Shown: positions 1 through 5,825, numbered from the stretch's first letter. The stretch: 6,729 bases of DNA from Clostridiales bacterium UBA5446 (GCA_002427465.1 DIRC01000040.1:1-6729), one strand, 5' to 3'. Numbers and translations: made by a program. The notes: generated by a model not told the origin, from the letters alone.

Positions 1-19
1 TTTGAAAGGAGTGCCATAA

Positions 20-1021
20 ATGAAATTAGTATTCACTGAAAATCCATTAACCATTTGTAATCAGCATTTGGATGAGAGGAAGTACATCCCTGAGGGCACT
101 GAAGTCGTTATCACGAAATTTGACCCAGAAGGTGATAACACACAGTTTTTTAAGGACATTGAGGATGCCGATATCATCGTAAACGGCTATGTATATTTTG
201 ATAAAGAGAAAATAGACGCACTTAAAAAATGTAAGGTAATCTCCTTCCAGTCTACCGGTTACAACGAGGTGGACTTGGATTACGCGGCTGAAAAGGGCAT
301 AGCGGTGGCTTCGATCCTCGATTACTGTACGCAGGAGACCGCCGAGAATGCCATCGCCATGATGATGAACCTTCAACGCCGCACGTTGATCTACAACCGC
401 TCTGTACAGGTGGACAAGGTTTGGGATCCATATATCTACGCTAATCCCCAGCGCATTGAGGGTCAAACAATGTCGGTTATCGGCTTGGGCCGCATCGGTC
501 GTCATGTTGCCCGTATCGCCGGCAAGGGCCTGGGTATGAAGATTTTGGCATATGATCCCTTCATTCCGAAGGAACTGGCCGATGAAGTGGATGCGACCCT
601 CGTCGACTTCGATACCGCTCTGGCAGAGGCCGACGTCGTCTCGATTCATATGAATCTAACAGACGACAACGTGCATATGTTCAACAAAGAAGCCTTTAAA
701 AAGATGAAGAAACGGCCTTATGTCATAAACGAAGGCCGCGGCCCGATGATTTCAGAGGTGGATCTGGCCTGGGCGCTGGACGAAGGTCTTGTGCGCGGCG
801 CCGGCATCGACATGCTGGAATCCGAGGCCCCGGACGCGGAGTATATCACAAACTGCCCGCTCATCAACCGTGACAATGTGATCATAAATCCGCACAGCGG
901 CTACCTGTCCGATAAATCCATGGATCTCATTGCCGAAATATCCATAACCAATGGCATCGCCTGTTATGAAGGCAGATACAAGGAATGCTGGGTTGTACGC
1001 AACGGAGTGGGCTTGGACTAA
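20..1021 (+). CDS. D-2-hydroxyacid dehydrogenase, NAD-binding (333 aa, complete)
   Basis: A cytosolic oxidoreductase that should interconvert a 2-hydroxyacid and a 2-keto acid with NAD(H). Visible in the protein: the substrate-domain motif STGYNEVD (78-85); the Rossmann dinucleotide loop GLGRIG (155-160); and Asp179 at the end of the next strand (AYDPF), which favours NAD over NADP. The family catalytic residues are all present: Arg240 in EGRG, Glu269 in LESEAP and His292 in NPHSG. These numbers match those I remember for E. coli SerA, but there is no C-terminal ACT regulatory domain, and 333 residues is the normal length for the short lactate/glyoxylate/hydroxyisocaproate-type members. The ATG start is supported by AGGAG at 7-11, eight bases upstream. 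It is followed by an acyl-CoA synthetase gene on the same strand. The first 240 bases are clearly AT-richer than the rest. The exact substrate is not determined; assignment to a serine-biosynthesis enzyme is unlikely from context. Confidence 0.93.
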   Translation: MKLVFTENPLTICNQHLDERKYIPEGTEVVITKFDPEGDNTQFFKDIEDADIIVNGYVYFDKEKIDALKKCKVISFQSTGYNEVDLDYAAEKGIAVASILDYCTQETAENAIAMMMNLQRRTLIYNRSVQVDKVWDPYIYANPQRIEGQTMSVIGLGRIGRHVARIAGKGLGMKILAYDPFIPKELADEVDATLVDFDTALAEADVVSIHMNLTDDNVHMFNKEAFKKMKKRPYVINEGRGPMISEVDLAWALDEGLVRGAGIDMLESEAPDAEYITNCPLINRDNVIINPHSGYLSDKSMDLIAEISITNGIACYEGRYKECWVVRNGVGLD

Positions 1022-1089
1022 GCTATCATTCGTACACACATCCACTAATCTGATACTCTCTTTTTTCTTTATTCTCCTTCCTTTGCACG

Positions 1090-1120
1090 CTGCTGCCGGG
1101 CCTCAAAAACCCGGCAGCAG
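1090..1120 (+). promoter_or_regulatory. Perfect 11-bp hairpin in the leader between the two metabolic genes
   Basis: CTGCTGCCGGG (1090-1100) pairs perfectly with CCCGGCAGCAG (1110-1120) across a 9-base loop. No T-run follows on the + strand, and the - strand side is A-rich, so it is not a standard intrinsic terminator in either direction. A pyrimidine-rich tract (about 1056-1084) precedes it and contains CTCCT, which could pair with the AGGAG of the downstream ribosome binding site. It could stabilise an mRNA end, allow partial termination, or tune translation of the synthetase gene. The hairpin is seen directly; its role is inferred. Confidence 0.55.
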
Positions 1121-1160
1121 GACTAAGGTCAGTCGACGGCACAGAAATTTCACACTACAC

Positions 1161-1166
1161 AGGAGG
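1161..1166 (+). promoter_or_regulatory. Ribosome binding site of the acyl-CoA synthetase gene
   Basis: A full AGGAGG lies 11 bases before the ATG at 1178. The spacing is slightly long, but no other start codon in this frame fits better, and it fixes the N-terminus at MNLQKLLNP, where the CoA-binding domain normally begins. Confidence 0.8.
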
Positions 1167-1177
1167 AACGGCACCAG

Positions 1178-3262
1178 ATGAATTTACAGAAACTCTTAAA
1201 CCCCAACGGCATCTGCGTCATCGGCGCGAGTGAAAAGGATGGTTTTGGCGCGGACACCTGCCGCAATATAATAAAGTATATGGATGAGGATCAATACTTC
1301 TTTGTAAACCCGAGGCGGGAGACCGTCCTCGGCGTGAAGTGCTATCCCTCCGTGGCTGCGCTGCCGCGCCAGGTTGACCTGGTCATCGTCTGCACGCCGA
1401 GGAATACCATTGAGACCATGCTGCGTGAGGCCCACACAGCGGGCGCACGCGCCGCAATCGTCTATGCGAGCGGCTACTCCGAGGTCGGCACCGCCGAGGG
1501 CAGGGCCGCTCAGGAGAGCCTCGTCGCCCTCGCAAGGGAGCTAGACATGCCCATCATGGGCCCGAACTGCGGCGGATTCATTAACTACGTGAACAGCACC
1601 CACGCCTTCGCCTTCATCACGCCGGACAGGGACAGAAAAGGTTCTGTAGGTCTCGCCTCCCAAAGCGGGCAGATCTGCATAACGATGATGGAGAATCCGA
1701 GCACCAAATTTTCTTACGCCATCTCCTCCGGGAACAGCGCCGTAATCCAGATGGAGGACTATATCGACTACATGGTAGACGACGAGAACACGAAGGTCGT
1801 CGCCGTCTATCTTGAGGGCTCGAAGAACCCTAAGAAGCTCATTGCCGCCTTGAGGAAGGCCGCGCTGAAGCGTAAGCCGGTTGTTGTGTTGAAGACCGGC
1901 CGGAGCGCGAAGGGGATGCGCCTTGCCGCCTCCCACACCGGCAGCCTGGCCGGGGCGGATAAGGTCTATGACGCCATCTTCAAGAAGTTCGGCGTCATCC
2001 GCGTGAACGATATTGAGGAGCTTATCGCCGCATCTATGCTCTTTGCGACTCTCAAAAAACTGCCCGACCAGCCCACCGTCGCCTCAATGTGCCTCTCCGG
2101 CGGTGAGACCGGCACCTGCGCGGATGTGGGTGAGTTGATGGGCATCGAGTATCCCGACTTCAGCGAAGAGACGCTCGCGAAACTGCGGGAGCTGTTACCG
2201 TTCTATGCGACGCCTGCAAACCCGCTAGATATGACCGCCACCCTCTCCTATGATGAGGACCTTTTCGCCGAAGGCGTGCTGACCGTCGCAGCCGATCCCA
2301 ACATCGGCCTCGTCTGTATTGGCCTCAATTTCCTGCAGGAGATCGCCGACCCCACCTACCACAAAATGGCAGGAGGCATAATGAAAGCCTCACAGGCCCC
2401 GGATGCGAAGCCCATAGTCGTTGTTTCCTTTGCGGAGAACACTAGAAATGAGGAGTATTTCAACGCCCTTATAGAAAATGGCGTGTATATACTGCCGGCT
2501 ACGGTATACGCATTCCAGATCCTGCGCTATCTTGCCGACTTCATCAAGTATGACCCCGCCGACCACGACCTCGACATGGCCGTGCCCGAGAGTATCATCA
2601 GCACCGGCAAGGGCGCCTACAGCGAGTTTGAGAGCAGAAAACTCCTCGCCGAATATGGCTTCCCCGCCCCCAGCGGCGGCATCGCCACCACGGAGGACGA
2701 GGCCGTGACCCTTGCAGAATCCGTCGGATACCCCGTGGTCATGAAGATCGACTCTGTGGACATCCTGCATAAGTCCGACATCGGCGGCGTCAAGATCAAC
2801 GTCAAGGACGAAGCTTCTGTCCGCGCGGCTTACAACACCATTCTGGGCAACGCGAAAGAGAAGGCGCCCCAAGCTCGCATCGGAGGCGTCTATGTCACCG
2901 CCATGGCCCCCGCGGGCACGGAGATGATCATCGGCGTGAGTTCGGACAAGCAGTTCGGGCCCTGCGTCCTTGTCGGCATGGGCGGCGTCTTCGTAGAGGT
3001 CTTTGGAGACGTGGCTCTTTGCCCCGCGCCTGTATCCAAAAAGGAGGCCCTCTCAATGATCGGCACCTTAAAGAGCGTGAAGCTCCTCTCCGGCTACCGC
3101 GGTAACGCGCCTCTCGACATTGACGCACTGGCCGAGGCAATTGTCTCGGTCTCGAAGTTCGCCGTTGCGCACAAGGAGAGCCTGGCCGAGCTGGACATCA
3201 ACCCTGTATTCCTCTATGAGAAGGGCCTCACCCCGGCGGACGCCCTCATCATCATGCGCTAG
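1178..3262 (+). CDS. Acyl-CoA synthetase, NDP-forming (ADP-forming acetate-CoA ligase type, fused alpha-beta, 694 aa)
   Basis: Catalyses acyl-CoA + ADP + phosphate to acid + CoA + ATP, or the reverse, in the cytosol; in fermenters it usually runs toward ATP. Domains in order: CoA-binding Rossmann domain (about 5-135, with GAS at 16-18 and GPNCGGFIN at 128-136); a succinyl-CoA-synthetase-like ligase domain (about 150-290, SQSG at 161-164); a third alpha subdomain (about 295-465); and the ATP-grasp beta part (about 475-694). Both histidines that carry the phosphoryl group in this family are visible: His253 in ASHTGSLAG and His531 in ILHKSDIGG. The metal-site motif ELDINP is at 671-676. The length suits a single-chain alpha-beta enzyme. 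It lies 156 bases after the hydroxyacid dehydrogenase gene and ends before a strong terminator, so the two probably share a pathway. It is GC-rich, unlike the genes to its right. The acyl substrate (acetate, propionate, branched or aryl acid) cannot be decided. A protein acetyltransferase fusion is ruled out because no GNAT domain is present. Confidence 0.94.
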   Translation: MNLQKLLNPNGICVIGASEKDGFGADTCRNIIKYMDEDQYFFVNPRRETVLGVKCYPSVAALPRQVDLVIVCTPRNTIETMLREAHTAGARAAIVYASGYSEVGTAEGRAAQESLVALARELDMPIMGPNCGGFINYVNSTHAFAFITPDRDRKGSVGLASQSGQICITMMENPSTKFSYAISSGNSAVIQMEDYIDYMVDDENTKVVAVYLEGSKNPKKLIAALRKAALKRKPVVVLKTGRSAKGMRLAASHTGSLAGADKVYDAIFKKFGVIRVNDIEELIAASMLFATLKKLPDQPTVASMCLSGGETGTCADVGELMGIEYPDFSEETLAKLRELLPFYATPANPLDMTATLSYDEDLFAEGVLTVAADPNIGLVCIGLNFLQEIADPTYHKMAGGIMKASQAPDAKPIVVVSFAENTRNEEYFNALIENGVYILPATVYAFQILRYLADFIKYDPADHDLDMAVPESIISTGKGAYSEFESRKLLAEYGFPAPSGGIATTEDEAVTLAESVGYPVVMKIDSVDILHKSDIGGVKINVKDEASVRAAYNTILGNAKEKAPQARIGGVYVTAMAPAGTEMIIGVSSDKQFGPCVLVGMGGVFVEVFGDVALCPAPVSKKEALSMIGTLKSVKLLSGYRGNAPLDIDALAEAIVSVSKFAVAHKESLAELDINPVFLYEKGLTPADALIIMR

Positions 3263-3314
3263 TTTCCTCCACCAATGCCGCACGGAGTTCAGAAATGTCG
3301 GCATAACAGTATTA

Positions 3315-3363
3315 AAACCAGAAGCAGCCCTCCGAACAAATCTCGGACGGCTGTTTTTGGTTT
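3315..3363 (+). terminator. Intrinsic terminator after the acyl-CoA synthetase gene
   Basis: The core stem CAGCCCTCCGA (3325-3335) pairs with TCGGACGGCTG (3343-3353) with a single C-C mismatch and a 7-base loop. TTTTT follows at 3354-3358. The flanks also pair: AAACCA (3315-3320) with TGGTTT (3358-3363), joined by G-U and A-U pairs, so the whole element can form a 21-step stem. It ends the left operon about 50 bases after its stop codon. The - strand side also ends in TTTT, so it may work in both directions. Confidence 0.85.
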
Positions 3364-3385
3364 ACCGCGGCCCCTGTATTATAAT
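3357..3385 (+). promoter_or_regulatory. Promoter-like sequence pointing into a gene-free region
   Basis: A perfect TATAAT at 3380-3385 lies 17 bases after TTGGTT (3357-3362), which matches the -35 consensus only in its TTG. The candidate -35 overlaps the end of the preceding terminator. Transcription would start near 3392 and run into a stretch without a convincing gene but with a stable hairpin. A chance TATAAT is possible. Confidence 0.35.
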
Positions 3386-3433
3386 GGCCTAATACAAATG
3401 CACCTAAGGAGCTTCCCAAGGGGGCGTAGAAGA

Positions 3434-3458
3434 AAGCTGGGGGGATTACCCCCGGCTT
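3434..3458 (+). other. Stable 10-pair hairpin in the gene-free stretch
   Basis: AAGCTGGGGG (3434-3443) pairs with CCCCCGGCTT (3449-3458) through nine Watson-Crick pairs and one U-G pair, leaving a 5-base loop GATTA. No T-run follows, so it is not a typical terminator. It could be part of a small RNA transcribed from the TATAAT at 3380, or a remnant of a mobile repeat. Confidence 0.5.
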
Positions 3459-3466
3459 CACGTTAG
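3453..3466 (+). repeat. 14-bp direct repeat, left copy
   Basis: CGGCTTCACGTTAG occurs here and again at 5135-5148 inside the dUTPase gene, bracketing the sigma/anti-sigma operon. The second copy encodes part of GFTLEP in the dUTPase. A 14-base match in a window of this size is mildly unexpected by chance (my estimate is below one in ten) but not decisive. Confidence 0.35.
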
Positions 3467-3583
3467 CATTTCCGTTAGCAAAATGGTTATTTTGAAAATG
3501 CTGACGACTGTCTTTTTATCTCCGGCTGTCGAATACTTACGGGATACGTAAAAACCATGCACCCATTGAAAACGCTAGAATCA

Positions 3584-3619
3584 AACTATTGCGCACCATG
3601 GATTATGCTCATAATAGTT
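3584..3619 (-). terminator. Weak candidate terminator of the sigma/anti-sigma operon
   Basis: AACTATT (3584-3590 on the + strand) pairs with AATAGTT (3613-3619), and the inner GCA/TGC can add a few pairs with bulges. Read on the - strand, the stem overlaps the anti-sigma stop codon and is followed only by TTTGATT. The stem is imperfect and the U-tract short, so this is a weak call. Confidence 0.3.
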
Positions 3620-4505
3620 AGTGCCTAAATTTCGAATGTCCCTTTTTATACAAAATATAAAATAGAGAATAAATAGGTATTAATAAAAGCAAAATCAAAT
3701 AAAAATCACGAGTTGCTGAGTATGAGGTAGCATTAAATCCTGTAATCATAACATGACTTACAAAGTAAGAAACAGGAACAAATAGAATCTTTACTATGAT
3801 ATCTTTAACCTTTTCTTTCTTTCTGAATATCAGAAAGAATATTACCAAAACAAATGCAATTAACATGTCAAGTTTAATATAGTAATTCAAAAACAATCGT
3901 GGCAAGGTCATAACGCCGCCATTAGAAATTGAATTTTTACCATATATTACTTTATCCTCTTGTCCTCCGTTAGACACATAATAAATCGTGTTCACTTCTT
4001 CATTATTCGGGTTTACTGTAATGGTTTGAGATTTTGTAGCGCCAGTAATTTCATTCCATGCTGTATTATAAATACTAATATTATATATTCCTTGCTCCCT
4101 TTGTGTTAGTTCATATTCTCCTACAAAAGAAAGCGTCACACTGCCATTATTCTCATCTGCAGTAATAATCTCAGATGATTGAGTATAGGGTATATATTCA
4201 GGTGCTGTTAGATATGCAAATGATAATATTACAACGATGGCTGAAATGGTTGCTGAGAGCATTGCAATAAGTACTCGTTTTTTCTTTATATCTAAACCTA
4301 TTTTTTTCAGAAATGCTATATCATCTTTTTCGGTTATAACAACCGTAGGTGTTTCTAAATCGGATTTTAATAATGAAAGTTCTTTTTTACAGTCATTACA
4401 ATTTAGCAGATGTTCTTCAACAAGTTTCTTTGTGTCTTCGCTGACAATGTTATCAACATATAAAGGCAAAATATCCTTTACAATGTTGCAGTTTATTTTA
4501 TTCAC
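3618..4505 (-). CDS. Membrane-bound zinc-finger anti-sigma factor (295 aa)
   Basis: Expected to bind and silence the ECF sigma factor encoded just upstream and release it on an envelope signal. The N-terminal 45 residues carry the zinc-binding anti-sigma motif: Cys6, then His32-x3-Cys36-x2-Cys39 in EHLLNCNDC. A hydrophobic segment at about 78-99 is the first membrane span; residues about 101-205 are polar, rich in Thr, Asn, Gly and Tyr and probably beta-rich outside the membrane; three more spans follow at about 212-227, 237-257 and 268-286. The start is GTG at 4505, set by GGAGGG at 4514-4519 on the - strand with 8-base spacing, and it overlaps the sigma stop by 8 bases (GTGAATAA), which implies translational coupling. 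The gene is strongly AT-rich. The extra C-terminal spans set it apart from single-pass RsiW-type proteins. The signal and the release protease are unknown. Confidence 0.85.
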   Translation of the reverse strand: MNKINCNIVKDILPLYVDNIVSEDTKKLVEEHLLNCNDCKKELSLLKSDLETPTVVITEKDDIAFLKKIGLDIKKKRVLIAMLSATISAIVVILSFAYLTAPEYIPYTQSSEIITADENNGSVTLSFVGEYELTQREQGIYNISIYNTAWNEITGATKSQTITVNPNNEEVNTIYYVSNGGQEDKVIYGKNSISNGGVMTLPRLFLNYYIKLDMLIAFVLVIFFLIFRKKEKVKDIIVKILFVPVSYFVSHVMITGFNATSYSATRDFYLILLLLIPIYSLFYILYKKGHSKFRH

Positions 4506-4986
4506 TATGATTGCCCTCCATTTGTTCTAATATTTGTTTTTTAGCTCGGTAATAAGTAACCCTCGCCCAACTTTCAGTTTTAGTAAAAATTAAGCTGATT
4601 TTGTAAAAAGATAAACCGCCGAAAAATCTTAACATAAAAACTTCTTTATATGATTCACTCATATTGTGCAAAATTTTTAATATCAAAATAGATTGTTCTT
4701 TTAATATCAAATTATCCAAAACATTGGTTTTACCATCCACATTGTCCTCAAGGTCGTAAGGTGAGAAAATCTTTTGGCGATTATACTCTGTATAATATGT
4801 GTTTCGTGCTATGGTAAAAAGCCATGCTTTAATATCTTTTTGTCCGTCAAATGTATGAATGTTCTTTATTGCTTTTAAAAATGTGTCTTGTGTAATATCT
4901 TCGGCAACGGCTTTATTTTGTGATAAACCATATAGAAATGTATATACATCTTTGAAATACAATTTATATACTTGTTCAAATTCCAA
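4498..4986 (-). CDS. ECF-type RNA polymerase sigma factor (sigma-70 family, 162 aa)
   Basis: Directs RNA polymerase to a small set of promoters, likely including its own. Region 2 spans about residues 4-72, with the core-binding DITQDTF segment at 30-36 and the DNA-melting and -10 recognition stretch around AWLFTIARNTYYTEYNR (54-70). Region 4 spans about 105-152, with a helix-turn-helix ending in ESWARVTYYRAKKQI. There is no region 1 or 3, as is normal for ECF factors. A frame-compatible TTG also exists at 4992, but it lies only two bases from the AGGAGG at 4995-5000. The TTG at 4986 has 8-base spacing and gives an N-terminus MEFEQVYKLYF typical of the family, so I chose it. The gene is very AT-rich and translationally coupled to the anti-sigma gene downstream. 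Its target genes are not visible in the window except for the possible self-promoter. Confidence 0.9.
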   Translation of the reverse strand: MEFEQVYKLYFKDVYTFLYGLSQNKAVAEDITQDTFLKAIKNIHTFDGQKDIKAWLFTIARNTYYTEYNRQKIFSPYDLEDNVDGKTNVLDNLILKEQSILILKILHNMSESYKEVFMLRFFGGLSFYKISLIFTKTESWARVTYYRAKKQILEQMEGNHSE

Positions 4987-4994
4987 AGTCAAAT

Positions 4995-5000
4995 CCTCCT
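4995..5000 (-). promoter_or_regulatory. Ribosome binding site that decides the sigma factor start
   Basis: On the - strand this reads AGGAGG. It leaves 2 bases to the TTG at 4992 and 8 bases to the TTG at 4986, so the latter is the usable start. Confidence 0.8.
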
Positions 5001-5009
5001 TTCACCTCA

Positions 5010-5037
5010 CTAACTAATGAAATATGATTTCGTTACA
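5010..5037 (-). promoter_or_regulatory. Candidate ECF (self-regulated) promoter of the sigma/anti-sigma operon
   Basis: On the - strand, TGTAAC (5037-5032) has the AAC core typical of ECF -35 elements. Sixteen bases later comes AGTTAG (5015-5010), a poor match to the CGTC/CGTA-like -10 boxes known for such factors. The spacer holds the inverted repeat GAAAT-ATG-ATTTC (5019-5031), a possible operator. The start site would be close to the ribosome binding site, giving a short leader. The -35 is suggestive and the -10 is weak. Confidence 0.35.
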
Positions 5038-5046
5038 AAGTTTTTT

Positions 5047-5075
5047 AAAAAAGCTGCCTACAAATGCAGACAGCT
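5047..5075 (-). terminator. Hairpin with U-tract on the - strand, overlapping the dUTPase start codon
   Basis: On the + strand AGCTGCCT (5052-5059) pairs with AGACAGCT (5068-5075), with seven Watson-Crick pairs and one G-U, around an 8-base loop that contains ATG 5064-5066. Read on the - strand, the stem is followed directly by TTTTT, the form of an intrinsic terminator. No - strand gene lies to its right to be terminated, so it may have come in with the sigma cassette as the end of a former neighbour. On the + strand it would put the dUTPase start codon in a hairpin loop. Confidence 0.55.
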
Positions 5076-5471
5076 ATCATACTTCCTAGGCGTGCCACAT
5101 TTGGTTCTGCTGGGTATGATTTCTATGCTCCCTTCGGCTTCACGTTAGAGCCAGGAGAAGATATTAAGTTTCCCACTGGGATTCGGATAGAATTAGACAG
5201 TAATAAATTTCTTGCTTGTTTCCCGCGTAGCGGGCTTGGTTTTAAATATAAACTTCAGCTTGCCAACTCAACAGGGATCATTGACAGTGATTATTTCTTT
5301 GCCGCAAATGAAGGAAATATCCATGTTAAGCTCTGTAACAACGGCAACAAGAGGGTGAAAATTAATAAGGGCGATGCCTTTATGCAAGGAATCATCCTTT
5401 CGTTTTTCAGAGTTGGTGATGATGATACCAACGATGTAAGGACCGGCGGGTTTGGAAGTACGAACAGGTAA
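5064..5471 (+). CDS. dut: dUTP diphosphatase (trimeric dUTPase), probably lacking its 5' end
   Basis: Hydrolyses dUTP to dUMP and pyrophosphate, keeping uracil out of DNA. All five family motifs are visible in the 135 residues: AGYDFYA (16-22), PRSGLGFK (54-61), GIIDSDY with catalytic Asp74 (71-77), KGDAFMQGII (102-111) and RTGGFGST (126-133). The wording resembles phage-type clostridial dUTPases. Those I remember have several tens of residues before the LPxRAT segment, including the first beta strand; here LPRRAT begins at residue 8. The frame is closed by TAA at 5046-5048, the only ATG is at 5064, no ribosome binding site precedes it, and it lies in the loop of a - strand terminator-like hairpin. 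I infer 5' truncation at roughly 5070-5082, so expression and activity are doubtful; a natural short form is the alternative. The excisionase-like gene follows 40 bases later on the same strand. Confidence 0.85.
   Translation: MQTAIILPRRATFGSAGYDFYAPFGFTLEPGEDIKFPTGIRIELDSNKFLACFPRSGLGFKYKLQLANSTGIIDSDYFFAANEGNIHVKLCNNGNKRVKINKGDAFMQGIILSFFRVGDDDTNDVRTGGFGSTNR
5135..5148 (+). repeat. 14-bp direct repeat, right copy (inside the dUTPase gene)
   Basis: CGGCTTCACGTTAG matches 3453-3466 exactly. Here it is part of coding sequence and would be explained by that alone if the left copy is chance. Confidence 0.35.
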
Positions 5472-5499
5472 CCTTGACACAAAAACAATTTAAGCTGAC

Positions 5500-5505
5500 A
5501 GGAGG
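5500..5505 (+). promoter_or_regulatory. Ribosome binding site of the excisionase-like gene
   Basis: AGGAGG lies 6 bases before GTG 5512. It favours this GTG over the in-frame ATG at 5524, which would have an 18-base gap. Confidence 0.75.
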
Positions 5506-5511
5506 GATATA

Positions 5512-5751
5512 GTGGTAAACTGGATGGTTGCAGCTAAGGCAGCTAAATATATAAAAGATAAAAATCCCCAAACAATGATAGGTGAGCGCACCATAAGAAT
5601 GCTAACAAAAAATGGATTTCCTTGTTTGAAGATAGATAGCCGATGGCTAATCAACGTGGATACATTCGAAGAGGATCTCATCAATTATTCTAAAAGACAA
5701 GCGGAAGAAGAGGCAAAAATATTAAAGTGCAGAATTAAGAGGGCGTATTAA
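5512..5751 (+). CDS. Small excisionase-like helix-turn-helix DNA-binding protein (79 aa)
   Basis: A small winged helix-turn-helix protein of the MerR/Xis-like type. Residues about 5-35 (WMVAAKAAKYI to RTIRMLTKNG) form the expected helix-turn-helix, followed by a short wing (FPCLKIDSRWLINVD, 36-50) and a charged C-terminal helix. The pattern 'AAKYI ... TIRxLxxxGFPCxKxxxRWLIN' is what one sees in excisionase-family proteins next to integrases of phages and conjugative elements. The start is GTG at 5512. No integrase gene follows; instead there is a tandem repeat and a terminator. It could act as a recombination directionality factor that has lost its integrase, or as a local repressor. The family is fairly clear; the function is inferred. 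Confidence 0.75.
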   Translation: MVNWMVAAKAAKYIKDKNPQTMIGERTIRMLTKNGFPCLKIDSRWLINVDTFEEDLINYSKRQAEEEAKILKCRIKRAY

Positions 5752-5755
5752 TACA

Positions 5756-5777
5756 AAAAAGTTGATAAAAAGTTGAT
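5756..5777 (+). repeat. Tandem 11-bp repeat after the excisionase-like gene
   Basis: AAAAAGTTGAT occurs twice end to end (5756-5766 and 5767-5777), just after the stop codon of the helix-turn-helix gene. The 11-base period is close to one helical turn, so two protein units could bind the same DNA face. Such spacing suits an arm-type integrase or excisionase binding site, or an operator. Low complexity is the alternative. Confidence 0.6.
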
Positions 5778-5792
5778 AAAATATACATACAA

Positions 5793-5825
5793 AAAACCCT
5801 GCAACCATTGAAGTTGCAGGGTTTT
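5793..5825 (+). terminator. Bidirectional intrinsic terminator between the dut-xis segment and the - strand genes
   Basis: AAAACCCTGCAAC (5793-5805) pairs perfectly over 13 bp with GTTGCAGGGTTTT (5813-5825), with a 7-base loop. T-runs follow the GC core on both strands, so it can stop transcripts from both sides, which fits its place between convergent genes. Confidence 0.88.

Larger units (their letters stand above)
3364..3617. other. Gene-free stretch between the metabolic operon and the sigma/anti-sigma operon
   Basis: About 250 bases with no reading frame that has both a ribosome binding site and plausible composition. It holds a promoter-like box at its left end, a G5/C5 hairpin (3434-3458), two copies of CGTTAGCA (3461-3468 and 3473-3480), and an imperfect hairpin at the right end that overlaps the anti-sigma stop codon. 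A 22-codon frame from ATG at 3482 (MVILKMLTTVFLSPAVEYLRDT) has no ribosome binding site and is not called as a gene. Composition shifts from GC-rich to AT-rich across this stretch, which marks it as a likely junction between segments. Confidence 0.6.

Noticed and set aside
47..649. 200-codon - strand frame opposite the dehydrogenase gene
   Set aside because: Antisense shadow of a gene whose catalytic residues are all in place on the + strand.
951..1181. 76-codon + strand frame across the end of the dehydrogenase gene and the leader
   Set aside because: It overlaps a certain gene, has no ribosome binding site, and its product is low-quality sequence translated from the pyrimidine tract and hairpin.
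3275..3466. Two overlapping + strand frames across the terminator and hairpin (3120-3392 and 3275-3466)
   Set aside because: They read through the synthetase 3' end, the terminator or the G5/C5 hairpin, are Arg/Ser-rich, and lack ribosome binding sites.
5474..5502. Perfect TTGACA at 5474-5479 as a promoter for the excisionase-like gene
   Set aside because: The hexamer 17 bases downstream is GACAGG, part of the ribosome binding site, with no -10 resemblance.
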